DNA of 62,550 nucleotides from Acidimicrobiales bacterium (GTDB taxonomy: Bacteria; Actinomycetota; Acidimicrobiia; Acidimicrobiales; SZUA-35), in the NCBI GenBank assembly GCA_028285495.1, contig JANQPB010000002.1, positions 1 to 62,550 on the forward strand, given 5' to 3'. The notes below the pieces were generated by a model. The model was not told where the DNA came from and did not search any database. It worked only from the letters and a program-made list of their open reading frames with translations. The position numbers and the translations under genes are program-made. This document shows positions 16,933-26,386 of the stretch, piece by piece (positions within the stretch are counted from its first letter, which is position 1; each line of letters starts with the position of its first letter).

Positions 16933-17538
16933 TTACATCTCGCTCGGTCGGAGGCCGTCGATCAACACCGACTCGAGCTCGGCGTACGTCCGGGCGACCG
17001 GCAGGTGGGGGCGCAGCGCTCGGGTCGCCTCGGCCGGGCGGAAGAGCACCGCCCGATCGGCGCCGTCGAGCATCTCGACGTCGTTGAACGAGTCGCCGGC
17101 GGCGGCGACCCGGTAGCCGAGCGATCGGAACCCGTCGACCGCAGCTCGCTTGGCCGACGGCGACCTGACCTCCGCTCCGACGATCCGATCGCCGTCCAGC
17201 CGGAGCCGGTGGCACAGCGTGAACGGCTCGCCGAGGGCATCGAGGAGCGGCGCGACCAGCTGCTCGTAGGTGTCCGACAGGATGGCGACCGGCATGATCG
17301 CCCGCAGCCCCTGCAGGAAGTCGATCGCCCCTGGCAGGGGTTCCAGGTCGCACACCACGTCGACGATCCGGCCGAAGGGGACGTCGTTCGCCTCCAGCGC
17401 CCGGAGGCGGTTGGCCATCAGCTCGCCGTAGTCGGCGACCTCCCGGGTGGTGAGCCGCAGCTCCTCGATCCCGGTGGCCTCGGCGACGGCGACCCAGATC
17501 TCCGGCACCAGCACACCCTCGAGGTCGAGGGTGGCCAG
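16933..17538 (-). CDS. thrH: ThrH-like HAD phosphatase / phosphotransferase
   Basis: The sequence DLEGVLVPEIWVAVAEATGI, SDTYEQLVAPLL, the Lys in SPSAKRAAVDGF and AAGDSFNDVEML are the four HAD motifs in the form found in ThrH, a phosphoserine phosphatase / homoserine phosphotransferase of about 205 residues. The nucleophile is the Asp of DLEG. No ATG, GTG or TTG lies in frame before that Asp; the nearest GTG (17514) would delete it. A CTG at 17538 gives a 201-residue protein beginning LATLDLEGVLVP, matching the ThrH N-terminus, so I take CTG as start with low certainty. It is the last gene of the riboswitch-led cob operon, 16 bases after cbiX. A role in making L-threonine phosphate or removing a phosphate during B12 tail assembly is inference. 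Confidence 0.75.
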   Translation of the reverse strand: MATLDLEGVLVPEIWVAVAEATGIEELRLTTREVADYGELMANRLRALEANDVPFGRIVDVVCDLEPLPGAIDFLQGLRAIMPVAILSDTYEQLVAPLLDALGEPFTLCHRLRLDGDRIVGAEVRSPSAKRAAVDGFRSLGYRVAAAGDSFNDVEMLDGADRAVLFRPAEATRALRPHLPVARTYAELESVLIDGLRPSEM

Positions 17539-17554
17539 CCACTGCTCGGACCGC

Positions 17555-18532
17555 TCAGTGGTGATGACGGTGACCGTGTTGATGATCGTGCGGGTGGCTG
17601 TGGCCGTGCCGGTGCTCGGCGGCGAGGTGGGAGTGGCCGACCCCGATCGGCTGACCGGCCTTCTCCTCCATGCCGGGGAACGGCGCCCGGTAGGCGCAGG
17701 TGTCGCAGTTGACCGTCGGTCGCCCCTCGATCGCCTCCCGGTAGCGCCGCTCGATCACGGCGGTCAACCGGGGATCGGGACCGAAGTAGCCGGCCTCGAC
17801 GACCTCGACCCCGGTCCGCTCGCTGAACTCGGCGATCTGGTCCCTCGCCCGCTCGATGAGCTTGCCGTTGCACAGGAACCAGAAGAACAGCGCCACCCGC
17901 TCGTGGCCGAGGCGGGCGACCAGGTCGAGGGCGTCCGGCGTCAGCGGCCAGGTCATGCCGGTGAACCCCATCTGCAGGAACCCACTGTCGACCCACTCCG
18001 CCAGCATGCGGCCGGCCTTCGATGCCTCGGCGTTGGCGTCGGGATCGGAGGTGCCCCTGGCGACGACGACGAGCGGGAGCCCGGCGCCGTCGACCGCCGC
18101 CAGGTTGTCGGCCGCGATCTCGATCAGCTCGGGCACGGCGCCGAGCGGTGAGCCGAAGGCGATGTCGATGGTCGGGTGCCGGAGTCGCGACTCGACCACG
18201 ATCGCCGGAACGTCGCTCTTGGCGTGACTGGCGCCGAGCAACATGAGGGGCAGGACCACGATCCGCCTGCAGCCACGGGCCACCATTGCGTCGAGGACCA
18301 GTCCGGCCGGCGGGTCGGTCATCTCGAGGAAGCCGACCTCGACGACGAGGTCGGGGAGGGCGGCCTGCACCTGGTCGCCGATGCGGTGCATCTGCTCGGC
18401 GCTGATCATGCAGCGCGAGCCGTGCCCGACCAGCAGCAGGCCCTCGGGGGCCGAGGCCGGGCCCCGGGGCGGCCGCTCGGGCGGCGTGACCGAGGACCGG
18501 ATGGGGATCGAGACGGTGCGCTCAACGAGCAT
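17555..18532 (-). CDS. cbiX: CbiX-type sirohydrochlorin cobaltochelatase with His-rich tail
   Basis: The 325-residue protein has the CbiX/SirB opening LLLVGHGSR (about residues 32-40), two alpha/beta repeats with metal-ligand candidates in GFLEMTDPP and LMLLGASHAKSDVP, and a C-terminal NCDTCAYRAPFPG Cys pair followed by a tail with more than ten His (SHPHDHQHGHRHHH). This long form with CxxC and poly-His resembles CbiX of Bacillus megaterium, which inserts Co(II) into sirohydrochlorin in the early-cobalt pathway. The ATG at 18532 overlaps the chlID gene by 11 bases. Its presence next to CobN is a puzzle discussed below; it could instead act in siroheme synthesis. Confidence 0.9.
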   Translation of the reverse strand: MLVERTVSIPIRSSVTPPERPPRGPASAPEGLLLVGHGSRCMISAEQMHRIGDQVQAALPDLVVEVGFLEMTDPPAGLVLDAMVARGCRRIVVLPLMLLGASHAKSDVPAIVVESRLRHPTIDIAFGSPLGAVPELIEIAADNLAAVDGAGLPLVVVARGTSDPDANAEASKAGRMLAEWVDSGFLQMGFTGMTWPLTPDALDLVARLGHERVALFFWFLCNGKLIERARDQIAEFSERTGVEVVEAGYFGPDPRLTAVIERRYREAIEGRPTVNCDTCAYRAPFPGMEEKAGQPIGVGHSHLAAEHRHGHSHPHDHQHGHRHHH

Positions 18533-20426
18533 CGAGCACCTCCTGGCTGATCGTGCGGATGGTGGTGGAGGCGGTGGCGGGGTCGAGCTCGCTCGCCGGG
18601 AGGCACGGGCTGGCCATCGCCTCGGCCAGGCGTCGGGCCAGGCCGAGCCGGGGTACGGCCCGCTCACAGTCGAGGACCAGGCCGGCCACCCCGGCCCGAC
18701 GGAGATCGGCGGCGGCGACCAGCGCCTCGTCGAGGGCGTCGGGCGTGCCGCTGGCCCGCCCGTCGGAGATGACGACGACAAACGGGCTGCGGCCCCGATC
18801 ACGCCGCGACCGGGCGAGCTCCAGGGCCCGCCGCAGGCCGTCGGCCAGCGGCGTGGCCCCGCCGGTCTCCAGCGAGGTCAGACGGTTCCTGGCCACCTCG
18901 ACCGAGCCGGTCGGTGCGAGGACGACCTCGGCGTCGTCGCCACCGAAGCGGACCAGGGCGACGTGGTCGCGCCGCTCGTAGGCGTCACCGAGCAGACCGA
19001 GCGCCGTTCCGGTGGCCAACTCGGCCCGCTGGTCGGCCCCCATCGAGCCGCTGGTGTCGACCACGAGGATGAGGAGGCTGCCGGCCGGGCGGGCCCGGAC
19101 CGCCTGGCGGAGATCGCCGACCTCGACCTCGGCCTCGGGCTCGTGGCTCCGCCGCTCGGCCAGGCGGCGGACGGTGGCGGCGACCGCGATCGGGCGGGTG
19201 CTTCCCGACTCGAAGGCGACGTCACGAACGAGCCGGCCGCCATCGCCATCGGCGGGCGAGCGCCGGCCGGCGGTGGCCGGGCCGACCGGCCCGTTCGGGC
19301 TGACGGCGTCGCCGGGAGGTCGGCGGTCGGCGCCGACGGCCATGGGGGTGGTCGCCCCGGCGCCGACCGGCGCCGGTCTGGGCTCGGTGTCGGGCTGGTG
19401 GTCACGCTCCGGCCCGGCCGTCGGCCCGTCGTCGGCCGGTCCGGGCTGGTCAGGCGACGGGGGCTCGGCGTCGGGCTGGCGGTCGATGGTGTCGTCGACG
19501 GCGTCGGCGAGTTGCTCGGGGGCCAGGACCGGGGGATCGAACGGGCTCCGGCGGCTGCGGTGGGCGAGGACGAGGTGCGCCACCCGCCGCAGGTCGTCCT
19601 CGTCGGCCACCGCCCGGCCGTGGAGCCCGGCGTTGGCCGCTGCGGCCCGGCAGAGGACGAGGTCGGCCCGGAGGCCCTCGGCGCCGACGGCCAGGGCCAG
19701 CCGGGACGCCGTCTCGATGAGCTCGTTCGGCACGGCGGCGGGGCGGGCCGCCGCCAGCGTCGCCCGCAGCCGGTCGGCGCCGGCGGCGAGCGCATCGTCG
19801 AGCGCCGGCATCGCCCCGTCCTCGGTGTCGACGCCGACGCCGTCGAAGTGGAGCCGGCGGCGGACGGCCTCGGCTCGATCGAGCGGATCGCGGCTGGCGG
19901 CGATCTGGACCGACAGCCCGAACCGATCGAGGAGCTGGGGCCGCAGCTCGCCCTCCTCGGGGTTCATCGACCCGACCAGCACGAACCGGGCGTCGTGGTG
20001 ATGGGAGACCCCGTCGCGCTCGATCCGGTTCCGTCCGGAGACCGAGACGTCGAGCAGCATGTCGACCAGGTGATCGGCCAGCAGGTTGATCTCGTCGACG
20101 TACAGCACCCCGCCGTCGGCGGCGGCCAGCAGGCCGGGCGTGACCGACAGCTCGCCGCCGGTCAGCAGGGCGGCGACGTCGATCGTGCCGATCAGCCGGT
20201 CCTCGGTCGCCCCGAGCGGCAGATCGACGAACGGCGCCTCGCCCGGCAACAGGTCGGCCAGCCCCCGGGCCAGCGTGGTCTTGGCCGAGCCCTTCTCGCC
20301 CCGAAGCAGGACGCCGCCGATGCCGGGGTCGACGGCAAGAAGCTGGAGGGCCAGCTTGGCGTCGTCCTGGCCGACGACGGCGGCGAACGGGAACCGGCGG
20401 TCGCCCGGGGCCGAGCCGGAGGTCAT
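18522..20426 (-). CDS. Fused ChlI-ChlD-type chelatase subunit (cobaltochelatase partner of CobN)
   Basis: The 634-residue protein fuses an AAA+ ATPase of the BchI/ChlI type with a C-terminal von Willebrand A domain as in BchD/ChlD. Residues 43-50 (GEKGSAKT) are Walker A and VLYVDEINLLADHLVDMLL holds Walker B. An acidic, Pro-rich linker (about 320-400) leads to the VWA domain with the MIDAS motif DTSGSMG near residue 456 and SDGRAS later. Such fusions accompany CobN in many actinobacteria and replace CobS/CobT in ATP-dependent cobalt insertion into hydrogenobyrinic acid diamide. The ATG at 20426 overlaps the cobN stop (ATGA). Confidence 0.9.
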   Translation of the reverse strand: MTSGSAPGDRRFPFAAVVGQDDAKLALQLLAVDPGIGGVLLRGEKGSAKTTLARGLADLLPGEAPFVDLPLGATEDRLIGTIDVAALLTGGELSVTPGLLAAADGGVLYVDEINLLADHLVDMLLDVSVSGRNRIERDGVSHHHDARFVLVGSMNPEEGELRPQLLDRFGLSVQIAASRDPLDRAEAVRRRLHFDGVGVDTEDGAMPALDDALAAGADRLRATLAAARPAAVPNELIETASRLALAVGAEGLRADLVLCRAAAANAGLHGRAVADEDDLRRVAHLVLAHRSRRSPFDPPVLAPEQLADAVDDTIDRQPDAEPPSPDQPGPADDGPTAGPERDHQPDTEPRPAPVGAGATTPMAVGADRRPPGDAVSPNGPVGPATAGRRSPADGDGGRLVRDVAFESGSTRPIAVAATVRRLAERRSHEPEAEVEVGDLRQAVRARPAGSLLILVVDTSGSMGADQRAELATGTALGLLGDAYERRDHVALVRFGGDDAEVVLAPTGSVEVARNRLTSLETGGATPLADGLRRALELARSRRDRGRSPFVVVISDGRASGTPDALDEALVAAADLRRAGVAGLVLDCERAVPRLGLARRLAEAMASPCLPASELDPATASTTIRTISQEVLDAR

Positions 20427-23400
20427 CGGGACTCCTCCCAGCCCTCGGCTTCGAGGATGGCCTGCTCCAGGGTGACCCTGGCCTCGTCCGAGGCGTCCCA
20501 CATGCCCCGCTGGTCGGCCTCGAGCAGCCGCTCGGCGATCGACCGCAGCGCCCACGGGTTCGACTCGGCGAAGAACTTCCGGGTGTCGGGGTCGGCCACG
20601 TAGGCGTCGGTGACCCGCTCGTACATCCAGTCCTCGACCACCCTGGCCGTGGCGTCGTAGCCGAAGAGGTAGTCGACGGTGGCCGCCAGCTCGAACGCCC
20701 CCTTGTAGCCGTGCTGGCGCATTGCGTCGATCCACTTGGGGTTGATCACCCGGCTCCGCACCACCCGGGCCGCCTCCTCGGCCAGCGTCCGGACCGTGGG
20801 GTTGGCCGGGTCGGCGGAGTCACCGAACCAGGCCTTCGGCTCGCTGCCGGTGAGGGCCCGGACGGCGGCGATCATGCCGCCGTGGTCCTGGAGGTAGTCG
20901 TCGGAGTCGAAGATGTCGTGCTCGCGGTTGTCCTGGTTCTTGACCGCGACGTCGATGGCGGCGAACCGGCGGCGCATCGCCTCGGGCTCGGACGTCCCGA
21001 AGCGCTCCCGGCCGTAGGCGAAGCCGGACCAGGCCAGGTAGACCTCGGCCAGGTCGGCGTCGCTTCGCCAGTTCTTCGATTCGAGCACCGGCAGGATGCC
21101 CGAGCCGTAGCCCCCGGGCGGCGGTCCATAGATGCGGGCATCGGCGTTGCCGACCGCCGCGATCGGGTTCAGCTCCGGCGGCTCGTCGAGACCGGCCACC
21201 AGCTCGACCGCCTCGTCGAGGAGGGCGATGACGTGGGGGAAGGCGTCGCGGAAGAACCCGGAGATCCGCAGGGTCACGTCGACCCGGGGTCGGCCCAGCT
21301 CGTCGAGCGGGATGACCTCCAGGCCGGTGACCCGGCCGCTCTCGTCGCTCCAGGTCGGCCGGACCCCGAGCAGGGCCAGGGCCTCGGCCGCGTCGTCACC
21401 GGTGGTCCGCATGGCCGCCGTCCCCCACAGGACGAGCCCGACCGTGACCGGGGCGGCGCCGGTCTCCTCGACGTGGCGGGCCACCAGGCGATCGGCCAGG
21501 GTCGAGCCGACCTCCCAGGCCAGCGTTGACGGGATGGCCTTCGGGTCGACCGAGTAGAAGTTCCGACCGGTCGGCAACACGTGGGCCCCGCCCCGGCTCG
21601 GGGCACCGCTCGGCCCGGCCGGCACGTAGCGGCCGTCGAGCATCCGCAGCAGGTTGGCGATCTCGTCGGTGGTCCGCTCGAGGTTGGGGACGAGGCGGCC
21701 GGCCAGCCACCGCAGCGTCGGGTCGTCGGTGGTCGTTGTGTCCCAGCCGGTGGCGGCCAGCGCCTCGACCCGGGCCCGGCACTCGGACTCGACCCGGTCG
21801 ATCTCGGACCGGACCCCGGCCTGCAGGTCGACGCCGAGCTCGGCGGCCACGGTGGCCCGCAGCGCCGGCACCGAGGCCTGGGGCAGGCGGGTGACGGCCA
21901 GGGCGGTCTCGACCAGCTGCTCGCCCTCCGGGCCGCGGCCGAGCACGTGCAGCCCGCCCCGGATCTGGGCGTCCTTGAGGGCGCAGAGGTAGCCGTCGAC
22001 GTGGAGGATCATGGCATCGAAGTCGTCGTCGGTCGGGGCGGCCTCGCCGAGGTCGAGGTCCCGGTGGATCTCGGTGGCCACCAGCAGCTCCCAGACCTGG
22101 GTCCGGATGGCCGGCAGCTTGCCCGGGTCCATGGCCTCCATCTGGGCGTACGCGTCGAGCAGCTGCTCGAGCCGGGCGATGTCGTCGTAGGTGTCGGCCC
22201 GGGTCAGCGGGGGCGGGAGGTGGTCGATGACCACGGCGTGGGTCCGGCGCTTGGCCTGCGCGCCCTCGCCCGGGTCGTTGACCACGAACGGGTAGGCGAA
22301 GGGCAGGTCACCGAGCGCGGCGTCGGGGAAGCAGCCGGCCGACAGGGCCAGCGCCTTGCCCGGCAGCCACTCGAGCGTGCCGTGCTTGCCGAGGTGGACC
22401 GCGGCGTCGGCCCCCCAGCCACCCTCCTCGGGCGAGGCCCCGAGCCACCGGTAGAAGGCCAGGTAGTGGTGCGGCGGTGGCATGTCGGGGGCGTGGTACG
22501 TGCCGATCGGATCGGCCCCGAAGCCACGAGGAGGCTGGATGGTGACGAGCACGCCGCCGAGGTCCATCCCGGGGAAGACCAGGGCGCCGTCGTGGTGGTA
22601 GACCTCGCCCGGAGCGGGACCCCACAGCTCGGTCACCTGCTCCCTGGCCTCGGGGTCGAGGGTCGCGAACCAGCGGGTGTAGACCTCGGCGTCGAGCCGG
22701 CCGGGGGCCTCGGCCAGCTGCTGGTCGGTCAGCGTCGGGAGGTCGTAGGTGAGGGTGTCGGCCAGCTCCGCCATGAGGGCGTCGCCGTCGGCCGGGATGC
22801 GATCGACCCGGTAGCCGGCGTCGGCCAGGGCGTGCAGGGCCTCGATGGCCGACGCCGGGGTGTCGAGGCCGACGGCGTTGCCGAGCCGGCTCCGCTTGGT
22901 CGGGTAGGCCGAGAGGACCAGCACCACCTTCTTCTCCGCCGGTTGGATGTGGCGGAGCCGGGCGTGACGGACGGCCAGGCCGGCCAGCCTGGCGGTGCGC
23001 TCGGCGTCGGTGCGGGTGGCCACGATCTCGGATCCGGCCTCGCCGTCGTCGTCGACGATCTCCTTGAAGGCGAACGTCGGACCGACGATGCGGCCGTCGA
23101 ACTCGGGGATGGCGACGCCCATGCCGACGTCGACCGGGGAGAGGCCGGCCTCGTCGTCACGCCAGATCGACGCCGGGCGGCTGCTGGACGGGGCCTGGAT
23201 GACCGGCACGTCGAGCGCGTCGAGCATCGGCACCTCCCACTGGTCGCCGTCGTCGCCGGCGGTCGCCCCGGCGGCGAAGATCGAGGTGACGACGGCGTCG
23301 ACCCCCGCCGCCGCGCACAGCTGCAGCGCCGGCACCTCGCCGTCGTCGTCGACCCGGAGCGAATAGGTGTACACCGCGAGGGCATCCGCCCCCGCCTCCT

Positions 23401-23971
23401 CAATGGCGGTGCACAGGTCGTGGATGTACGTCGTGTTCCCGGCCACCAGGTGGGCCCGGTAGAACACGACGGCGACCAGCGGGCGATCGTCGCTGCGCTC
23501 CCGGTCGGGGCGGCCGATGCCGGCCTGGTCCCAGATCCCGGTGCGGGGCAACTCGGCCGGTGGGTCGAACCCGAAGCCGGTCAGCAGCATCGTGTCGGAC
23601 ACGAACCGCAGCAGCTGCTCGGTGTTGGCCGGACCGCCGGCAGCCAGGTAGCGGTGGGCCTCGGCCACCACGCCGGCGGGGGCGCTCGACAGCGCGGCCA
23701 GGTCGGCGTCCGGGGTGGCCTCGCCGCCGACCGCGATGACCGGCACCCGCCGACGACCGGCGTCGGCCAGCAGCTCCTCGAACGGTCCCTCCCAGGCCCG
23801 GGCCCCGCCGAGCAGGCGGATGATCACGGCATCGACGCCGTCGAGGTCGGGGGCCTCGGGCAGGCGGTCGGGGTTGGCCCACCGCAGGCCACCGAAGTCG
23901 GCCGGCAGGTCGTCGACGATCGACCGGGCCGCCAACAGCTCGGTGTCGGCGTTGGACAGGAACATCAGCAT
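20423..23971 (-). CDS. cobN: Cobaltochelatase large subunit CobN
   Basis: The 1182-residue protein is a full-length CobN/ChlH-family porphyrin-binding subunit. Recognisable landmarks include VVFYRAHLVAGNTTYIHDL, YPTKRSRLGNAVGLDTPAS, the strongly conserved HLGKHGTLEWLPGKALALS, GFFRDAFPHVIALLDEAVE and NQDNREHDIFDSDDYLQDHG near the C-terminus, with a final HGYKGAFELAATVDYLFGYD. It overlaps cobQ upstream (by 7 bases) and the fused ChlI-ChlD gene downstream (ATGA), giving a tightly coupled chelatase unit. CobN inserts cobalt late, after ring contraction, in the oxygen-dependent route. Control is by the upstream cobalamin riboswitch. Confidence 0.97.
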   Translation of the reverse strand: MLMFLSNADTELLAARSIVDDLPADFGGLRWANPDRLPEAPDLDGVDAVIIRLLGGARAWEGPFEELLADAGRRRVPVIAVGGEATPDADLAALSSAPAGVVAEAHRYLAAGGPANTEQLLRFVSDTMLLTGFGFDPPAELPRTGIWDQAGIGRPDRERSDDRPLVAVVFYRAHLVAGNTTYIHDLCTAIEEAGADALAVYTYSLRVDDDGEVPALQLCAAAGVDAVVTSIFAAGATAGDDGDQWEVPMLDALDVPVIQAPSSSRPASIWRDDEAGLSPVDVGMGVAIPEFDGRIVGPTFAFKEIVDDDGEAGSEIVATRTDAERTARLAGLAVRHARLRHIQPAEKKVVLVLSAYPTKRSRLGNAVGLDTPASAIEALHALADAGYRVDRIPADGDALMAELADTLTYDLPTLTDQQLAEAPGRLDAEVYTRWFATLDPEAREQVTELWGPAPGEVYHHDGALVFPGMDLGGVLVTIQPPRGFGADPIGTYHAPDMPPPHHYLAFYRWLGASPEEGGWGADAAVHLGKHGTLEWLPGKALALSAGCFPDAALGDLPFAYPFVVNDPGEGAQAKRRTHAVVIDHLPPPLTRADTYDDIARLEQLLDAYAQMEAMDPGKLPAIRTQVWELLVATEIHRDLDLGEAAPTDDDFDAMILHVDGYLCALKDAQIRGGLHVLGRGPEGEQLVETALAVTRLPQASVPALRATVAAELGVDLQAGVRSEIDRVESECRARVEALAATGWDTTTTDDPTLRWLAGRLVPNLERTTDEIANLLRMLDGRYVPAGPSGAPSRGGAHVLPTGRNFYSVDPKAIPSTLAWEVGSTLADRLVARHVEETGAAPVTVGLVLWGTAAMRTTGDDAAEALALLGVRPTWSDESGRVTGLEVIPLDELGRPRVDVTLRISGFFRDAFPHVIALLDEAVELVAGLDEPPELNPIAAVGNADARIYGPPPGGYGSGILPVLESKNWRSDADLAEVYLAWSGFAYGRERFGTSEPEAMRRRFAAIDVAVKNQDNREHDIFDSDDYLQDHGGMIAAVRALTGSEPKAWFGDSADPANPTVRTLAEEAARVVRSRVINPKWIDAMRQHGYKGAFELAATVDYLFGYDATARVVEDWMYERVTDAYVADPDTRKFFAESNPWALRSIAERLLEADQRGMWDASDEARVTLEQAILEAEGWEESR

Positions 23972-25599
23972 GGCTGGTCGCTCGGCTTTCGGGTCGATCT
24001 GGCGTCGAACGGTTGGACGGTCGGTCGGTCGGGCGATTCGGCGGCGGCGATCAGGTCGGACAGCGCCCGGAGGTCGATCGACGCCTCCAGGTGATCGGCC
24101 AGCCGGTCCAGCTCCCGCTGGCGATGGTCGGCCGGCGTGTGGGCGCCGGGCGTGAACGTCGTCCCCGCCCGCTCGGCCACCTCGGCCAGGAACCGGTGGC
24201 GGAACCCGTCGCCGTCGAACAGCCCGTGGAGCGTGGTGCCGTAGACCCGGCCCTGTCGTACCCCGTCCGGCCGACCGCCGTCGAGGGCCAGCCAGACGTC
24301 GCCCTCGCCGCCGGCTGCGTCGCCGGCGGCCCGCCTCACCCGGCCGTGGTGGATCTGGTAGCCGTCGACCGGCTGCCCGATGGCGGTGCCGGTGCGGCAG
24401 GCCAGCACCTTGTCGGCCTCGAACGTCGTGACGACCGGCAGCAGGCCGAGCCCGTCGCTGCGACCGTCACCGCTCTCCACGTCGTCGTCGATCGACCGAC
24501 CGAGCATCTGATAGCCGCCGCAGATGCCGAGGATGGTCGTGGTCGCATCCAGGGCCGCAATGGCCCGGTCGAGGCCACGGCCCCGCAGCCAGGCCAGATC
24601 GGACACAGTGGCCTTCGACCCGGGGATGACCACCAGGTCGGGCCGACCGAGCTCACGGGCCGAGCGGACGTAGCGGACGGCCACGTCGGGCTCGAGGGCC
24701 AGGGCGTCGAGGTCGGTGAAGTTCGAGATGCGGGGAAGGCGGATGACGGCGACGTCGAGCGAGGCGTCGAGCGCCGGCTCGAAGGGGGCATCGAGGGCGA
24801 GGGAGTCCTCGGCGTCGAGCCGCAGGCCATCGAGCATCGGGACGACGCCGAGCGTCGGCACGCCGCTCAGCTCAGCCAGCTGGTCGGTGCCGTCGAGCAG
24901 CAGCGCCGGGTCGCCCCGGAGCTTGTTGATGACGAACCCGCCGACCTGGGCCCGCAGCTCGTCCGGCAGCACCGCCACCGTGCCGTGGAGGGAGGCGAAG
25001 ACCCCGCCCGGGTCGATGTCGCCGACCACGATCGCGGGCAGACCGGCCGCCTCGGCCAGCCGGAGGTTGACGATGTCGTTGGCCAGCAGGTTGATCTCGG
25101 CCGGCGACCCGGCGCCCTCGACGAGGACCACGTCGAACCGGGACCGGAGGTCGGCCAGCGCCTCCAGCACGAGGGCGAACAGCTCGGGCTTGGCCTCGTG
25201 GTACTCGACGGCCGACATGGTCCCGGTCGGCCGGCCCATCACCACGACCTGGCTGCTCCGCTCGCCGGTCGGCTTGAGCAGCACCGGGTTCATCGCCACC
25301 TCGGGCTCGACGCCGGCGGCCTGGGCCTGCAGGTACTGGGCCCGCCCGATCTCGTGGCCGCTCCGGGTGACGGCCGAGTTGAGGGCCATGTTCTGGGCCT
25401 TGAACGGAGCCACCCGGACGCCGGCCCGGTGCAGCGACCGGCAGAGCCCGGCGACCAGCGTCGTCTTGCCCGAGTTCGACGTGGTCCCGCACACCATCAG
25501 ACCACCGCGCAACCAGCTGCCCGATCCGCTGGCGCCGTTTCCCGACCCGGTGGGCCAGGGCGGCTGCTGGGTCGGCCGGGGATCGGCCGGGCGGTTCAT
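23965..25599 (-). CDS. cobQ: Cobyric acid synthase CobQ
   Basis: The 544-residue enzyme amidates adenosyl-cobyrinic acid a,c-diamide at four side chains using glutamine and ATP. It has a dethiobiotin-synthetase-like domain with P-loop GTTSNSGKTT (38-47), then KAQNMALNSAVT and EGAGSPAEINL. The glutamine amidotransferase domain has the catalytic Cys in ILGICGGYQML and His in TTLHGLFD. I chose the ATG at 25599 because GGAG lies 9 bases before it; an ATG at 25614 is the alternative. It is the first gene after the riboswitch and overlaps cobN by 7 bases. The N-terminal 30 residues are a Gly/Pro/Ser-rich extension. Confidence 0.97.
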   Translation of the reverse strand: MNRPADPRPTQQPPWPTGSGNGASGSGSWLRGGLMVCGTTSNSGKTTLVAGLCRSLHRAGVRVAPFKAQNMALNSAVTRSGHEIGRAQYLQAQAAGVEPEVAMNPVLLKPTGERSSQVVVMGRPTGTMSAVEYHEAKPELFALVLEALADLRSRFDVVLVEGAGSPAEINLLANDIVNLRLAEAAGLPAIVVGDIDPGGVFASLHGTVAVLPDELRAQVGGFVINKLRGDPALLLDGTDQLAELSGVPTLGVVPMLDGLRLDAEDSLALDAPFEPALDASLDVAVIRLPRISNFTDLDALALEPDVAVRYVRSARELGRPDLVVIPGSKATVSDLAWLRGRGLDRAIAALDATTTILGICGGYQMLGRSIDDDVESGDGRSDGLGLLPVVTTFEADKVLACRTGTAIGQPVDGYQIHHGRVRRAAGDAAGGEGDVWLALDGGRPDGVRQGRVYGTTLHGLFDGDGFRHRFLAEVAERAGTTFTPGAHTPADHRQRELDRLADHLEASIDLRALSDLIAAAESPDRPTVQPFDARSTRKPSDQPC

Positions 25600-25645
25600 C
25601 CGGTTGCTCTCCATCCTCGTGGGCGGTGTTGGCAGCAGCGCAACA

Positions 25646-25753
25646 ATCGAGGTGGCGATCTGGCTCCGAGCCACGCCCCGACGCCGTCGGGTCGATCCAC
25701 TCGTCACAGTTGCGGGACAGCCCCGGATTCGCACCGGGTTCCCCACCTCGACG
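25646..25753 (-). promoter_or_regulatory. Cobalamin (B12) riboswitch upstream of cobQ
   Basis: On the minus strand the region shows conserved class elements: GGTGCGAATCCGGGGCTGTC, then CCCGCAACTGTGACGAG, and a B12-box-like GAGCCAGATCGCC near the 3' end. The P1 stem is visible as CGAGGTGG (from 25750) pairing with CCACCTCG (from 25655). It ends about 47 bases before the cobQ start and should shut off the cobQ-cobN-chlID-cbiX-thrH operon when adenosylcobalamin or another cobalamin is abundant. Whether the divergent cobO side feels it is not evident. Exact ends are estimated. Confidence 0.9.
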
Positions 25754-25824
25754 GCTCGACTGTACCGGCGGGTTCCCGGCCGGGCACGCGGGTGATCGGC
25801 GGATCGCCGGGCCAGACTGGCGCC

Positions 25825-26346
25825 ATGGCCCGTCCATCGATCGTCCTCATCAACACCGGCGACGGCAAAGGCAAGTCGTCGGCCGCCTTCGGCGTCATGG
25901 GTCGGGGCTGGGCCCGCGGCTGGAACGTCGGGGTCGTCCAGTTCGTCAAGAGCGGCAAGTGGAAGATCGGCGAGCGGAAGCTGGCCGATCACCTCGGCAT
26001 CGAGTGGCACGCCCTCGGCGACGGCTTCACCTGGGAGTCGACCGACATGGACGAGACGATCGCCAAGGGTCGTCACGCCTGGGCCGTGGCCAGGGAGAAG
26101 CTGGCCAGCGGCGACTACCAGCTCCTCATCCTCGACGAGCTGACCTACACGATGACGTACGGCTGGGTCGACGTCGCCGAGGTGGTCGACGGGGTGACGG
26201 ACCGGGCCCCCGGCACGAACGTCGTGATCACCGGTCGGGCCTGCCCCCAGGAGCTGATCGAGATCGCCGACACGGTGACCGAGATGCACAAGGTCAAGCA
26301 CGCCTACGAGCAGGGCATCAAGGCCATGAAGGGCATCGAGTATTGA
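25825..26346 (+). CDS. cobO: Corrinoid adenosyltransferase CobO/BtuR type
   Basis: The 173-residue enzyme transfers the adenosyl group of ATP to Co(I) corrinoids. The P-loop variant TGDGKGKSSAAFG begins at residue 11. Also typical are QFVKSGKW, GDGFTWES, LLILDELTYTMTYGW and VVITGRACPQELIEIAD, and the C-terminal HAYEQGIKAMKGIEY is nearly invariant in this family. The ATG at 25825 lacks a clear ribosome site and is preceded by a GCCAGACTGGC palindrome, so the message may have a very short leader. It starts the plus-strand cobalamin run, divergent from cobQ. Confidence 0.95.
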   Translation: MARPSIVLINTGDGKGKSSAAFGVMGRGWARGWNVGVVQFVKSGKWKIGERKLADHLGIEWHALGDGFTWESTDMDETIAKGRHAWAVAREKLASGDYQLLILDELTYTMTYGWVDVAEVVDGVTDRAPGTNVVITGRACPQELIEIADTVTEMHKVKHAYEQGIKAMKGIEY

Positions 26347-26386
26347 ACGGGGGAGCGACCCGCCGGTCCGCCGGGGGCCCGAGCCG

